Positions 1 to 8,386 of a stretch of 64,000 nt of DNA are shown piece after piece; the stretch's first letter is position 1, and each line of letters opens with the position of its first letter. The stretch is taken from positions 310,001 through 374,000 of the forward strand of contig NZ_QGDC01000003.1 in assembly GCF_003324525.1 (NCBI RefSeq), given 5' to 3'. This stretch comes from Mucilaginibacter hurinus. Its GTDB lineage: Bacteria > Bacteroidota > Bacteroidia > Sphingobacteriales > Sphingobacteriaceae. The notes beneath the pieces were generated by a model that was not told the DNA's origin, did no database searches, and worked only from the letters and a program-made list of their open reading frames with translations. The position numbers and the translations under genes were made by a program.

Positions 1-317
1 TCGTAACGCCATACCTTTTTTGTATTACAGTTAATTAATAGCTTGCTACCATCTTCGGTTATAGCAAACCTTACCGGCGTGTGGCCCATAGGTGCCAGGG
101 CGCTTTTACTTGCGATAATAGTTCTATTGGCAGCACTCCGCACGTCAGACTCAACTATGCTGCCATCTACAATATTGTAATAGCGGTATCCGTCTTTAGC
201 CCATACAGTACCCTTGTTAAATTGCGCAAAGGCTATAAGTGGTGAAAACAAAAACAGCAGTATAACCGCAATTTGCGCTATGCCTGATACTACCCTATTT
301 ATTTTAGTACAAAACAA
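1..317 (-). CDS. Dipeptidyl-peptidase IV-like S9 peptidase, N-terminal part (cut by window edge)
   Basis: About 105 codons of an open frame run off the left edge on the minus strand. The product starts with a hydrophobic export signal ending in AFAQ. It continues with a beta-propeller start of the S9B/DPP IV type: a VWAKDGYRYY stretch, then a PVRFAITEDGSKLLI blade strand and a KVWRY motif. DPP IV-like serine peptidases of Bacteroidota are exported and release X-Pro or X-Ala dipeptides; the catalytic domain would lie outside the window. No ATG opens the frame: the best start is TTG at 317, after an in-frame stop a few codons upstream. It is divergent from the serine hydrolase at 375, with only 57 bases between them. 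Family assignment rests on a short N-terminal piece. Confidence 0.6.
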   Translation of the reverse strand, partial: MFCTKINRVVSGIAQIAVILLFLFSPLIAFAQFNKGTVWAKDGYRYYNIVDGSIVESDVRSAANRTIIASKSALAPMGHTPVRFAITEDGSKLLINCNTKKVWRY

Positions 318-374
318 TGCTGGTATAAATTTTCCGTTAAATTAGCATTTTGAAGACCTTTATACCTGCCTGTA

Positions 375-1904
375 ATGAAAAAAATACTCATTTTGTTAAG
401 TGCTGTTTTTTTGCTCAATCTTTCTGTACATGCACAAAATGCCAACAGAAGCAAGTTTATAGCCGACAGCCTTACCAATTATATTAACCGGGCAATTACC
501 AACTGGCGGGTTCCGGGTGCCGCAATTTGTATTGTAAAGGATAACAAGGTGGTGTTTATGAAGGGCTTTGGCATAAAAGAGCTTGGCCTAAATAATAAGG
601 TTGACGAGCACACACTTTTTATGATAGGCAGCAATACAAAAGCTTTTACAGCTACGGCGCTGGCGATGCTGGCTGCCGAAAAAAAGATATCCCTTAACGA
701 CAAGGTGACCAAGTACCTCCCTGAATTTAAATTGGATAATAAAGCTGCTACCGAATTGGTTAATATAAAAGACTTGCTGAGCCACCGGCTGGGCTTTCAA
801 ACTTTTCAGGGCGATTTCACCTTTTACAATTCAAACCTTTCACGCGCGGAAATAATTGCGAGGCTGGGCTTGTTGAAAGCGCCTCATGCTTTTCGCACCC
901 AATGGGGATATAACAATGCCGCCTATTTAGCTGCAGGCGAAATAATACCGAAAGTAGCCAAGCAAAACTGGGATATTTATATAAAGGAAAAATTATTTGC
1001 CCCGCTAGGCATGGGTAATACACTGGGGTTGAGTGTGGCCATGAGTAAAGCGTTAAACCGTGCGGCCGCCCATACCATTCTTGATGGCAGGCTTATTGCC
1101 ATCCCCTATGCTAATTTAGATAACATGGCACCGGCCGGTACCATAAGTTCTACAGCCGGTGATATGAGTAAATGGGTGATGGCTTTGTTAAACAACGGCA
1201 AGGTGGGGACACGGCAGGTAATTCCGGCATCGGCTATCGGTACTACCTGGAATCCCGAATCCATAGTGGGGGATAAAATTATTGGAAACAAACAATTAAG
1301 TTACAGCCTGTACGGATTGGGTTGGTTTTTACAAAACTATCAAAACCGCACTGTTATCACCCACGAAGGCGGCATAAGCGGATTTGTATCGTCGGTAACG
1401 CTGGTGCCGCAAGAAAAAACCGGCATTGTAATACTAACCAATACAGATCAGAATAATCTTATTGACGCGCTGCGCTGGGAAATTTTAGATGCATATTTCA
1501 AATTGCCCTACCGTAATTACAGCGACGCGTATCTAAACGTGCATAAAAATGAAACCGCGCAGGCCAATGCTGCCGATAAAAAGTTACGCGACAGCGTAAT
1601 GCTAAGCCCGCGCCCGGCGCAATCCCTCAGCTATTATACAGGCAAGTTTACCAACCCAATTTACGGCAGTGCTGATGTCGAGACGGGCGAAAACAATACC
1701 CTTATTATGCGATTTGAGCATCATCCCAAAATGTTTGCAAAATTACAGGCTCTGGGGGGCAACCGGTTTTTTGCTACCTTTAGCGACCCTGTTTTCGGTA
1801 AAGCTATTTTTAACTTCAAGGCGCAGCCAAACGGTAAAGTAACCGGCGTAACGGTTAAGGCTTCTGACTTTATTGAATACGGAGGCTACGAGTTTACACG
1901 ATAG
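375..1904 (+). CDS. Exported serine hydrolase, beta-lactamase/PBP4-like fold (class C type)
   Basis: A 509-residue exported protein: signal peptide to about residue 20 (VHA|Q), then a beta-lactamase/transpeptidase-like domain to about residue 375 and a C-terminal lipocalin-like (DUF3471-type) domain. The active-site set is complete: SxxK at S86-N-T-K89, YxN at Y179-N-N181, and an H330-E-G332 triad in place of KTG, as in class C-related esterases and D-aminopeptidases. Such proteins hydrolyse esters or D-amino-acid peptides in the periplasm; antibiotic resistance cannot be inferred. It stands alone, divergent from the DPP IV-like gene and convergent with the phosphatase gene, with 18 bases between their stop codons. 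Confidence 0.9.
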   Translation: MKKILILLSAVFLLNLSVHAQNANRSKFIADSLTNYINRAITNWRVPGAAICIVKDNKVVFMKGFGIKELGLNNKVDEHTLFMIGSNTKAFTATALAMLAAEKKISLNDKVTKYLPEFKLDNKAATELVNIKDLLSHRLGFQTFQGDFTFYNSNLSRAEIIARLGLLKAPHAFRTQWGYNNAAYLAAGEIIPKVAKQNWDIYIKEKLFAPLGMGNTLGLSVAMSKALNRAAAHTILDGRLIAIPYANLDNMAPAGTISSTAGDMSKWVMALLNNGKVGTRQVIPASAIGTTWNPESIVGDKIIGNKQLSYSLYGLGWFLQNYQNRTVITHEGGISGFVSSVTLVPQEKTGIVILTNTDQNNLIDALRWEILDAYFKLPYRNYSDAYLNVHKNETAQANAADKKLRDSVMLSPRPAQSLSYYTGKFTNPIYGSADVETGENNTLIMRFEHHPKMFAKLQALGGNRFFATFSDPVFGKAIFNFKAQPNGKVTGVTVKASDFIEYGGYEFTR

Positions 1905-1922
1905 CTCCTACAAGCAGCATAG

Positions 1923-3575
1923 CTATTTTAACACTTCCACAATGGTTTTTCCGATAGTGCCGTTTGGCTGCTGTATACGCAGCAAAGCGGCAATAGTGGG
2001 TGCAATATCCGTCATGTGAGTTTCGCGGTTAAGGCGTCCTTGCTTAACACCCCAGCCCATAAACAACAATGGTATATGAGCATCGTGCGGATTCCATGTA
2101 CCATGTGTTGTTCCAGTGTTCCAGCCCTGGAAATAGCCGGGTTTTACAATTACTTGTATTACCCCGCCGCGTTTATTATTATAACCGTTTATAATACGTT
2201 CGCGTAAGTCGGCAGGCACACTAGCGGCAGCGGCTTTACGCATATCCACTGCAAATGCAATATCGGGTTGCTTTTCTAAAAACCTCACACAATCCCGGGT
2301 AATGTCATCTTCATCCAGTTTGGCCTCATTAATTGTTTTATAGTTAAAGTTCACCTGGTAATTGCCAAAGCTCAACACAATATCTTTTTTGTTGTATTTT
2401 TCCTCCAAAAAATTGTTCAACTCCTTTGCAGGATCCTGCCAAAAGCCGGCAGGTATATTATGGTCCTTTAAAAAATTAGGGTTATGCGCGGCCGCATGGT
2501 CAGCAGTTAAAAACACGGTGTAATTGCCTGTACCTACCTGTTTATCTAAAAATAAAAAGAATGCGGCCAGGTCCTGGTCTAATCGTAAATAGGTGTCCTC
2601 AACTTCAACTGAGTTAGGACCAAACTGATGCCCCACATAATCTGTAGAAGATAAGCTCACGGCCAAAAAATCTGTTATAGTACCCTTGCCCATTTCTTCA
2701 TTTGTAACAGCAGCTTTAGCCATGTCAAGAGTAAACGTATTACCATGCGGTGTGCTGCGTATAAGGCCAAGGTTACCTTTATATAATAGGGATGTTTTAA
2801 CCGGCAGTGTGGGTGCGTCCGCTCCCTTAAACTTACCTTCGTAAGCAGCACTATTATCTGCAGTACTTTGCAAGTAGGTATTAACAGGGTATAATGTACT
2901 CCAATCCTGCAACAGGTATTTTTCAGGTAGCTTTTGAGCATTGAAATCCTTCACCCAAGCTGGCAGGTCATTCATATAATAGGTACTGGTTATCCAGTTG
3001 CCATTGCTGCCGTCAAACCAATAGGCCGCGTTGGCCGAATGGCCGGCAGGCAGTATTGCGCCCCTGTCTTTTATAGCAATGCCAATAACCTTTGAGCGAA
3101 AATTTGTGGCCAGCCTCAATTCGTCAGTCACCGTAGTTGACAACATGTTACGCGGCGACATTTGCCCGGCTTGCGATGTACTTCCGATAGTATTTACAGA
3201 AGTATCTCCGGCGCAATACATCCACTTACCGGTAGCCTGGTTGATGATGTCGTTACCGGTTATACCGTGCACAGCCGGTACTGTACCGGTATATACACAT
3301 GCATGACCGGGTGCCGTTACTGTAGGTATATAATCAATGTTAGTGTTTTCGCATGTAAAGCCCTCATTAAGCATACGCTTAAAACCGCCTTCTTTATAAC
3401 GATCATAATAGCGGTATAAGTAATCCCAACGCATTTGATCTACCACAATTCCCACAACCAATTTAGGGCGCGGTAATGTGGCAGCCTTGATGGTTGAAGC
3501 AGCTTTTTTTGTTTGTGCCGACACCGAAATAGTGGCAAACGCCAAAAATATTGAAATGAGGTATTTAATTTTCAT
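1923..3575 (-). CDS. pafA: PafA-like alkaline phosphatase (nucleotide pyrophosphatase/phosphodiesterase superfamily)
   Basis: A 550-residue periplasmic phosphomonoesterase with signal peptide to about residue 20. The metal site is visible: GIVVDQMRWD (Asp near 46), the nucleophile motif TAPGH (Thr87), TADHAAAH and a C-terminal HGTWNPHDAHIPLL. The residues that mark PafA rather than a diesterase are present: Asn108 in GITGND, and the K169-D-R171 pair. PafA enzymes (studied in Elizabethkingia) strip phosphate from many monoesters without phosphate repression. It lies 79 bases behind the monooxygenase-like gene on the same strand and could be the last gene of the TPP-riboswitch operon, where dephosphorylating thiamine phosphates before uptake would make sense (inference). 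A weak promoter-like CATATTTG before it means it may also have its own transcript. Confidence 0.88.
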   Translation of the reverse strand: MKIKYLISIFLAFATISVSAQTKKAASTIKAATLPRPKLVVGIVVDQMRWDYLYRYYDRYKEGGFKRMLNEGFTCENTNIDYIPTVTAPGHACVYTGTVPAVHGITGNDIINQATGKWMYCAGDTSVNTIGSTSQAGQMSPRNMLSTTVTDELRLATNFRSKVIGIAIKDRGAILPAGHSANAAYWFDGSNGNWITSTYYMNDLPAWVKDFNAQKLPEKYLLQDWSTLYPVNTYLQSTADNSAAYEGKFKGADAPTLPVKTSLLYKGNLGLIRSTPHGNTFTLDMAKAAVTNEEMGKGTITDFLAVSLSSTDYVGHQFGPNSVEVEDTYLRLDQDLAAFFLFLDKQVGTGNYTVFLTADHAAAHNPNFLKDHNIPAGFWQDPAKELNNFLEEKYNKKDIVLSFGNYQVNFNYKTINEAKLDEDDITRDCVRFLEKQPDIAFAVDMRKAAAASVPADLRERIINGYNNKRGGVIQVIVKPGYFQGWNTGTTHGTWNPHDAHIPLLFMGWGVKQGRLNRETHMTDIAPTIAALLRIQQPNGTIGKTIVEVLK

Positions 3576-3654
3576 TGTTACAGGTTTACGTCAACAAATA
3601 TGGACAATGCTGTGTAAATTCAGTGTTATTTAAAACCAATAATGTTGTTACAAA

Positions 3655-4752
3655 TTATGCGTCAAATGTCAGCAGGCTATGCTGGCCGGCTGTATGTATA
3701 TCCCGCCATACCTGGTTCAGTTCAGTTTCAGGGTTGGCCGCCATTAATCCGCAGTAAGGGTATAAGGTATCTACGCTTTCGCGGGAAACTTTAGCTAGGT
3801 TGCGACTGGCAACGCTTACCTCATGAGCGGCCTCCTCACTTAACGTGCTTTTATCAATCACAACCTGCCATGATCTATCTACAACCGTATAGAAGTGCGT
3901 TCGCGCATTTGCTATACGGGTTTCTACCTCATTAAGTATATCGGTTAGCTTATCTTTTTGTAACATACTAGTGGCTGATCGCTGTATGCGTTCGGCGAAT
4001 ATACTACTGCATAAGTCTGTGAAATGCACAGCCATGCCAGAAAGGTTAGCCGCCAAAGTAACTTCTGCCAATTGCAAAAACGGATAGTGATACAAAGGTG
4101 CATCTACTACGGGAAATTTAGGATTGATGTTAAAACAATGTTCTTTATCCACTGCTAAATTTTTTATTTGATAAGCATCGCTGCCGGTACCCATCATGCC
4201 TACAAACTTCCAGGCCGGTATAACACTAACATCTTTCCTGTCGACTATAAATGGAAGTATCAATGGGCTGCCTTCGTTAGTTAAAACAGTTTTATCGCCC
4301 TGCTTAATAATACAATTGGCCGTGATGTGTGTAGCGTGGTGCACGCCACTGGCATAATTCCACTCGCCATTGATCACATATCCGTTGCCTGTAATAACAG
4401 CAGCACCAGTGGCTGCGCCGCTGCCGGCTAAGCAGAGTTTAGCATCATTGAATATTTTTGAGGCAAACTCCGCCTCCATAAATCCGCCAAACCACCCGGC
4501 ACCGCTACACAACGTTACAACCCAACCAAAGCTGCCGTTTGCCCAGGCGAGGCCCTCTTCAAGCCGCACTTGCCGGGGTAATGGAATTTGTAACCCGGAA
4601 TACGCTTCGGGCACTAAAAATTTAAACCATTTTTGCTCATAAATTAGCGCCAGCTGTTCATTACCTAATATACCGCGTCGCTCTGAATCAGGCGCATGTG
4701 TACGAATGGTATTTACCCAGTCAGGTTCAAGATAGATTGAAGGATGCTCCAT
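3655..4752 (-). CDS. Acyl-CoA dehydrogenase-fold flavoprotein, probably a flavin monooxygenase
   Basis: A 365-residue soluble protein with acyl-CoA dehydrogenase architecture: N-terminal helices, a middle beta domain (GSGAATGAAVITGNGYVING, near 110-130) and a C-terminal helical bundle ending in VWRDIHTAGQHSLL. That ending resembles the Acyl-CoA_dh_2 branch (HsaA, DszC, p-hydroxyphenylacetate hydroxylase), whose members are two-component FMN/FAD monooxygenases; I do not see the usual dehydrogenase catalytic Glu context. I chose ATG at 4752; a TTG three codons further upstream is also in frame. It sits 44 bases behind the pnuC-family gene in the apparent TPP-riboswitch operon, which hints at a role with thiamine or a thiamine breakdown product, but the substrate is unknown. 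Confidence 0.72.
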   Translation of the reverse strand: MEHPSIYLEPDWVNTIRTHAPDSERRGILGNEQLALIYEQKWFKFLVPEAYSGLQIPLPRQVRLEEGLAWANGSFGWVVTLCSGAGWFGGFMEAEFASKIFNDAKLCLAGSGAATGAAVITGNGYVINGEWNYASGVHHATHITANCIIKQGDKTVLTNEGSPLILPFIVDRKDVSVIPAWKFVGMMGTGSDAYQIKNLAVDKEHCFNINPKFPVVDAPLYHYPFLQLAEVTLAANLSGMAVHFTDLCSSIFAERIQRSATSMLQKDKLTDILNEVETRIANARTHFYTVVDRSWQVVIDKSTLSEEAAHEVSVASRNLAKVSRESVDTLYPYCGLMAANPETELNQVWRDIHTAGQHSLLTFDA

Positions 4753-4796
4753 TATAATCAAAATCTATAGCCAAAGGTCAAAATCATAGATTCAAA

Positions 4797-5426
4797 CTAT
4801 CTAATGCTTTTTGCAAGTTTTTTCCAGTCAGAATAGCCTATCAAAGCGATAACGAAAAGGAATATTGTTAAAACTGCAAACATGGGTAAACCTTTGTAAA
4901 ACAAAAGCGGCACTGCAAATAAATTAGACAAGTTTAACAACAACCAGTTTTCTACTTTGCGTTTGGCCAACAGCCACATGCCTGCCCACGCCGTTGATGA
5001 CACCCATGCATCCCAAACCGGCACGTCAGATGTGGTGAACGACACTAGAAGGAAGTACAAGATAGCCCAACCACCACACACAATTGCCAGCGTTACTACC
5101 CATTCGCCTTTTGTAGCGTGGCTCACCGGCACAACCGGATTACCTTTACGCCTAAACCAATATAACCAGCCGTAAATGCTCATCACAAGATAATAAATGT
5201 TTAGCGCGGCTTCGGCAAACAACTTTACCTCAATGAGTAAATATGCCGAAAGTATGGTAGCTATTATACCGGCCGGGTATAATAAAATATTGTTAACACG
5301 TGCCAAAAGTACCTCGGCTACGCCGAATAACACGGCTATCCATTGCAATAATCCGGTTTGCTTTATTTGCTGGGCAAAGAGGTTTGCATACTGGGATATA
5401 AGATTCGAAACAGATTCCTGCGCCAT
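4797..5426 (-). CDS. pnuT: PnuC-family vitamin transporter, probably thiamine (PnuT)
   Basis: A 209-residue inner-membrane protein with about seven hydrophobic segments. The PnuC signatures are there: GWLYWFRRKG near 86-95 and KVENWLLLNLSNLF near 157-170. PnuC-family proteins are facilitators for vitamins that are trapped by phosphorylation: nicotinamide riboside (PnuC), riboflavin (PnuX) or thiamine (PnuT). Sequence alone does not settle the substrate, but the gene follows a TonB-dependent receptor whose leader is a TPP riboswitch, the known Bacteroidota arrangement for thiamine. A strong stem-loop lies in the 70-base gap to the receptor. No thiamine pyrophosphokinase gene is next to it in this window. 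Confidence 0.88.
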   Translation of the reverse strand: MAQESVSNLISQYANLFAQQIKQTGLLQWIAVLFGVAEVLLARVNNILLYPAGIIATILSAYLLIEVKLFAEAALNIYYLVMSIYGWLYWFRRKGNPVVPVSHATKGEWVVTLAIVCGGWAILYFLLVSFTTSDVPVWDAWVSSTAWAGMWLLAKRKVENWLLLNLSNLFAVPLLFYKGLPMFAVLTIFLFVIALIGYSDWKKLAKSIR

Positions 5427-5442
5427 GATGCGTACTTTAAAC

Positions 5443-5469
5443 AGGCGGGCCTCCGCATGGAACCCGCCT
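5443..5469 (-). other. Intercistronic stem-loop between receptor and pnuT
   Basis: Inverted repeat AGGCGGG / CCCGCCT (arms 5443-5449 and 5463-5469, 13-base loop) just upstream of the pnuT start. On the minus strand it is followed by GTTTAAAG rather than a T-run, so it is a poor terminator. It could protect the upstream mRNA end or lower downstream expression. Confidence 0.55.
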
Positions 5470-5496
5470 AAGGCTATTGCCTTTAATTAATGTATA

Positions 5497-7914
5497 TTAA
5501 AATGATAAGCTTAATGATGCCATGAAATTGCGGGTGGCCTGCACAAAGAAATAATTATAGTTATAAATATTGCCGCCGCTAAGGCTCGGATATGTGGCAC
5601 CACTCGCCTCGTATTTCTCGTTAAACAGGTTGTTTACCTGCAGTCCCAAACCGATATTTTTAATAGCGCGGGTGGTAAAGTTATAACGCACCCTCAGGTC
5701 GTTAACAAAATAACCACTTATAAGACGGTTGACCGCGTAAGCATTCCCGGCCAGCGAGGGATCAGTGCTAAAACCTGCCGGATTGGTATTCATGGTATTA
5801 TCCAAAAACTGGCTGCTTACGTATTTGCTCAGCAAAGCTATCTCACCGCCCTTAATTGGTGAAAAAGCAATAGTGCTTGACCCTATAAAGGATGGTGAAA
5901 AAGCAATGGTTGTCTTTTTTAGCTGCAATTCTACCAGGCTGTCATCATCATAGTTGTAAAAAAATTGCCCGTAGTTTTTAATCTTGTTAGTGCTTATGCT
6001 GGCTGTAACGGCCCAACTTAGCCGGTCAGTAAGCTTCAGGTTACCATCTATCTCTATACCCGCGCGGTAACTGTCCTTTACGTTACGACGGATAGCGGCA
6101 CCTACATCATTCAACTGCCCGGTTACAATTAACTGATTGTTATACAACATGTAAAATGCATTAATGCCGCCGGACAGGCGACCACCGCCAGCGCGGTAAC
6201 CAGCCTCAAAATCATACAATGTCTCATGTTTTGGCCGGCTTTGCGGCGACGAATTGGTGTAATCATTCCGGTTAGGCTCGCGGTTACCTACGGCAAATGA
6301 AGCGTATATATTTTGCCGGTCATCCAACTTATACGTAATGCCTGCTTTAGGGTTAAAAAAGTTAAGCGTAGCATCCTGCTGAATATTATTAAGGTTACGG
6401 TCAAAACCCAGAAATGAGTAATAAATATGGCGGTACTGCATATCTGCATACAGAACTATATTATTTAATGTAAGTTCGCCCCGTGCGAATATGTTAAAGT
6501 CATTCTTTTTGGCATGCTCGCGGTAATACTCATGCTCAGGGTTAATGCCTATGCTCTCCTTACTATAAATTATCTGGCCAAAGTGGTTACCTTCGTATTG
6601 ATTATAGGCTCCTCCAAGGTTTAAATTAAGGTTATTTGTTGGCAGGTACTTTAAGGCATATGTTACTCCGTAAAAATCATTGTCCAGCCAACGGCGGCGT
6701 ACAAGATCGGTAGTATAAATGGTATCATTGCCATATATAACAGGCGCCAGGCCATAATCTTCAACTGCAGCATCTTCCTTAAATTCCTCATAGTAACCTC
6801 TGCCCTTAGTATAATGCAAAGCACCGCTAAAGGATAACTTATCAGTAAGCCTGTGGTCAATAAGTAATTGGTAGTGATTTTGGGTATAGTCATCCACCTG
6901 GTTTTCATACGTATACTCATTGTACCTGCGGTTATTCAATATCTCGTAATCGGGTACGCCGTTCCAGGCTTGGTAAGTGCGTTCATAACCCGTAAAAACG
7001 TTGGCCTTAATGGTGGTATTTTTGCCGTAATAACCGCCGCTCAAAAAATATGATTTCAAATTTGAGGAAGCCCTGTTAATATATCCGTCAGAATGTATCC
7101 TTGACAGGCGGCCGTCGAAAATAAAATGCCCGCCCAGCAAACCGGTGCCCAAACTAACCGTATTTTTAACCGTGTTGAATGAACCGGATGAATTGTTCAA
7201 TTCCGCATAAGCGCTATCCCGGCGTGTAGCGGTTTGTATATTTATACTTCCGCCAAAAGCGCCCGCGCCGTTGGTTGAAGTGCCTACCCCACGCTGTACC
7301 TGGATGTTGTTTACTGATGAAGCAATATCAGGAATATCAACAAAAAATGAACCCTGGCTTTCTGAATCATTGTAAGGAATACCATTTATAGTAACATTTA
7401 TGCGCGTTGGATCTGACCCGCGAATACGGATGCCCGTATAACCGACACCCGCACCTGCATCTGAAGTAACCACAACCGATGGAGTTTGATTAAGAAGGTA
7501 AGGCAGGTCCTGGCCGAAATTATTTTTTTCGATGTCCTTTTTGCTGAGATTGGTGAAAGCGGTAGGTGAGTTTTTACCCGCACGTGTAGCCGTAACAATC
7601 ACCTCCTCGGTTTGTACACTTTCAGTAGCCAGCTCAAAGTTAAGCATCAGGTTGCTGGTTAAAACAACATTTTTGCTTACAGTAACAAACCCAATGTAAC
7701 TTGTTTTTACTGTATAACTCCCGGCAGCAAGGTTACTTAGCGTGTATTCGCCGTTAGCATCAGCAACAGCACTTTGAGCAGTTTTCGTAATACTAATTGT
7801 AGCCCCGGGCAGTACATTGCCCGATTGCGTAGTGATTTTTCCGGAAACGGAAAACTGGGCCGATGCCACAAATGGCAACAGCAGGGCGACTACCGCCGCA
7901 AATAAATTTTTCAA
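5497..7914 (-). CDS. TonB-dependent outer-membrane receptor, thiamine-riboswitch controlled
   Basis: An 805-residue receptor: signal peptide to residue 19 (ASA|Q), a carboxypeptidase-regulatory-like domain (about 22-105, GKITTQSGNVLPGATISI), a plug (about 115-230, ending in QVQRGVGTSTNGAGAFGGSI) and a 22-strand-type barrel ending in MASLSLSF. It should bind its ligand at the cell surface and import it with TonB energy. The only sensible start is TTG at 7914, directly before KNLFAAVVALLLPF. Because its leader is a clear TPP riboswitch and pnuT follows, the substrate is probably thiamine or a thiamine phosphate (inference from context). It is most like OmpS/BtuB-type vitamin receptors, not SusC, and no SusD follows. 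Confidence 0.92.
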   Translation of the reverse strand: MKNLFAAVVALLLPFVASAQFSVSGKITTQSGNVLPGATISITKTAQSAVADANGEYTLSNLAAGSYTVKTSYIGFVTVSKNVVLTSNLMLNFELATESVQTEEVIVTATRAGKNSPTAFTNLSKKDIEKNNFGQDLPYLLNQTPSVVVTSDAGAGVGYTGIRIRGSDPTRINVTINGIPYNDSESQGSFFVDIPDIASSVNNIQVQRGVGTSTNGAGAFGGSINIQTATRRDSAYAELNNSSGSFNTVKNTVSLGTGLLGGHFIFDGRLSRIHSDGYINRASSNLKSYFLSGGYYGKNTTIKANVFTGYERTYQAWNGVPDYEILNNRRYNEYTYENQVDDYTQNHYQLLIDHRLTDKLSFSGALHYTKGRGYYEEFKEDAAVEDYGLAPVIYGNDTIYTTDLVRRRWLDNDFYGVTYALKYLPTNNLNLNLGGAYNQYEGNHFGQIIYSKESIGINPEHEYYREHAKKNDFNIFARGELTLNNIVLYADMQYRHIYYSFLGFDRNLNNIQQDATLNFFNPKAGITYKLDDRQNIYASFAVGNREPNRNDYTNSSPQSRPKHETLYDFEAGYRAGGGRLSGGINAFYMLYNNQLIVTGQLNDVGAAIRRNVKDSYRAGIEIDGNLKLTDRLSWAVTASISTNKIKNYGQFFYNYDDDSLVELQLKKTTIAFSPSFIGSSTIAFSPIKGGEIALLSKYVSSQFLDNTMNTNPAGFSTDPSLAGNAYAVNRLISGYFVNDLRVRYNFTTRAIKNIGLGLQVNNLFNEKYEASGATYPSLSGGNIYNYNYFFVQATRNFMASLSLSF

Positions 7915-7983
7915 TGCTTTTAAAATAAATACTAGTTAAACCATCTGCTGCCAGGGTGAACAGCAGTACACTTAACTTATTAC

Positions 7984-8160
7984 CTCTCCCTACGCCGGCA
8001 TTACCCGGATCAGGTGTCACTCCCCGGCTTCCTGGAGGGGAGGAGCGTTTAAGGCTCCGCCTTTAGGAGGCTGGGGGGTATGGGTATGATCTCAGCCCGT
8101 CTTTCAGTTTGGTAAAACAATCTGCAGTTTGTTTTGCAACCAAAGCAAGGCACCCCTTGA
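7984..8160 (-). promoter_or_regulatory. TPP riboswitch (THI-box) with enlarged arms
   Basis: Read on the minus strand, the conserved THI-box blocks appear in order: GGGGTGCC, GGCTGAGA, ATACCC, ACCTGATC, then GGGTAATGCC and GGCGTAGGGA. The element is about 175 bases, against roughly 100 for a compact one. Two parts account for this. The P3 arm (8108-8144) forms a 6-bp plus 7-bp stem with a 3-base bulge and an 8-base loop. A GC-rich insert of about 63 bases (8016-8079) sits between ATACCC and ACCTGATC and itself folds into two hairpins (CTCCCC/GGGGAG; GGAGC/GCTCC). It precedes the receptor gene by about 70 bases and should shut the operon down when TPP is plentiful. Confidence 0.95.
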
Positions 8161-8171
8161 GAATTATGACG

Positions 8172-8179
8172 CAAAGATA
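8172..8179 (-). promoter_or_regulatory. Promoter -7 element of the thiamine operon
   Basis: On the minus strand the sequence is TATCTTTG, a perfect match to the Bacteroidota -7 consensus TAnnTTTG, twelve bases before the first conserved riboswitch base. The -33 TTTG is degenerate (a TTTC lies 18 bases upstream). Its position fits a transcript that begins with the riboswitch. Confidence 0.6.
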
Positions 8180-8334
8180 TACTTTTTATCGTGATTAGAA
8201 ATTTGACTAATGTGCATTTATTCAAATATTGTGATAAGAGGAATCTTTCTTACGAAATAAATCTTACCCCGGCGATTGGTTCAACCGGGATACGAACCCA
8301 ATAAAATGATACAGCAACCGTATTTTAAGGTAAA

Positions 8335-8366
8335 TTTGGCTTTACACCACAATTAGCGTAGTTTTG
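8335..8366 (+). promoter_or_regulatory. Promoter (-33 TTTG, -7 TAGTTTTG)
   Basis: TTTG at 8335-8338 and TAGTTTTG at 8359-8366 are separated by 20 bases, a textbook Bacteroidota sigma-70-type promoter. The start codon at 8387 lies 20 bases downstream of the -7 element, so the leader is very short. Confidence 0.7.
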
Positions 8367-8386
8367 AAGCGAACACCTATATCCTT

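Noticed and set aside
375..1904. Calling the serine hydrolase an antibiotic-resistance beta-lactamase
   Set aside because: SxxK, YxN and HxG are shared by esterases and D-aminopeptidases, and the third motif is HEG rather than KTG.
8016..8079. GC-rich double hairpin considered as a terminator
   Set aside because: It lies inside the conserved riboswitch blocks and has no T-run; I treat it as an insert in the riboswitch.
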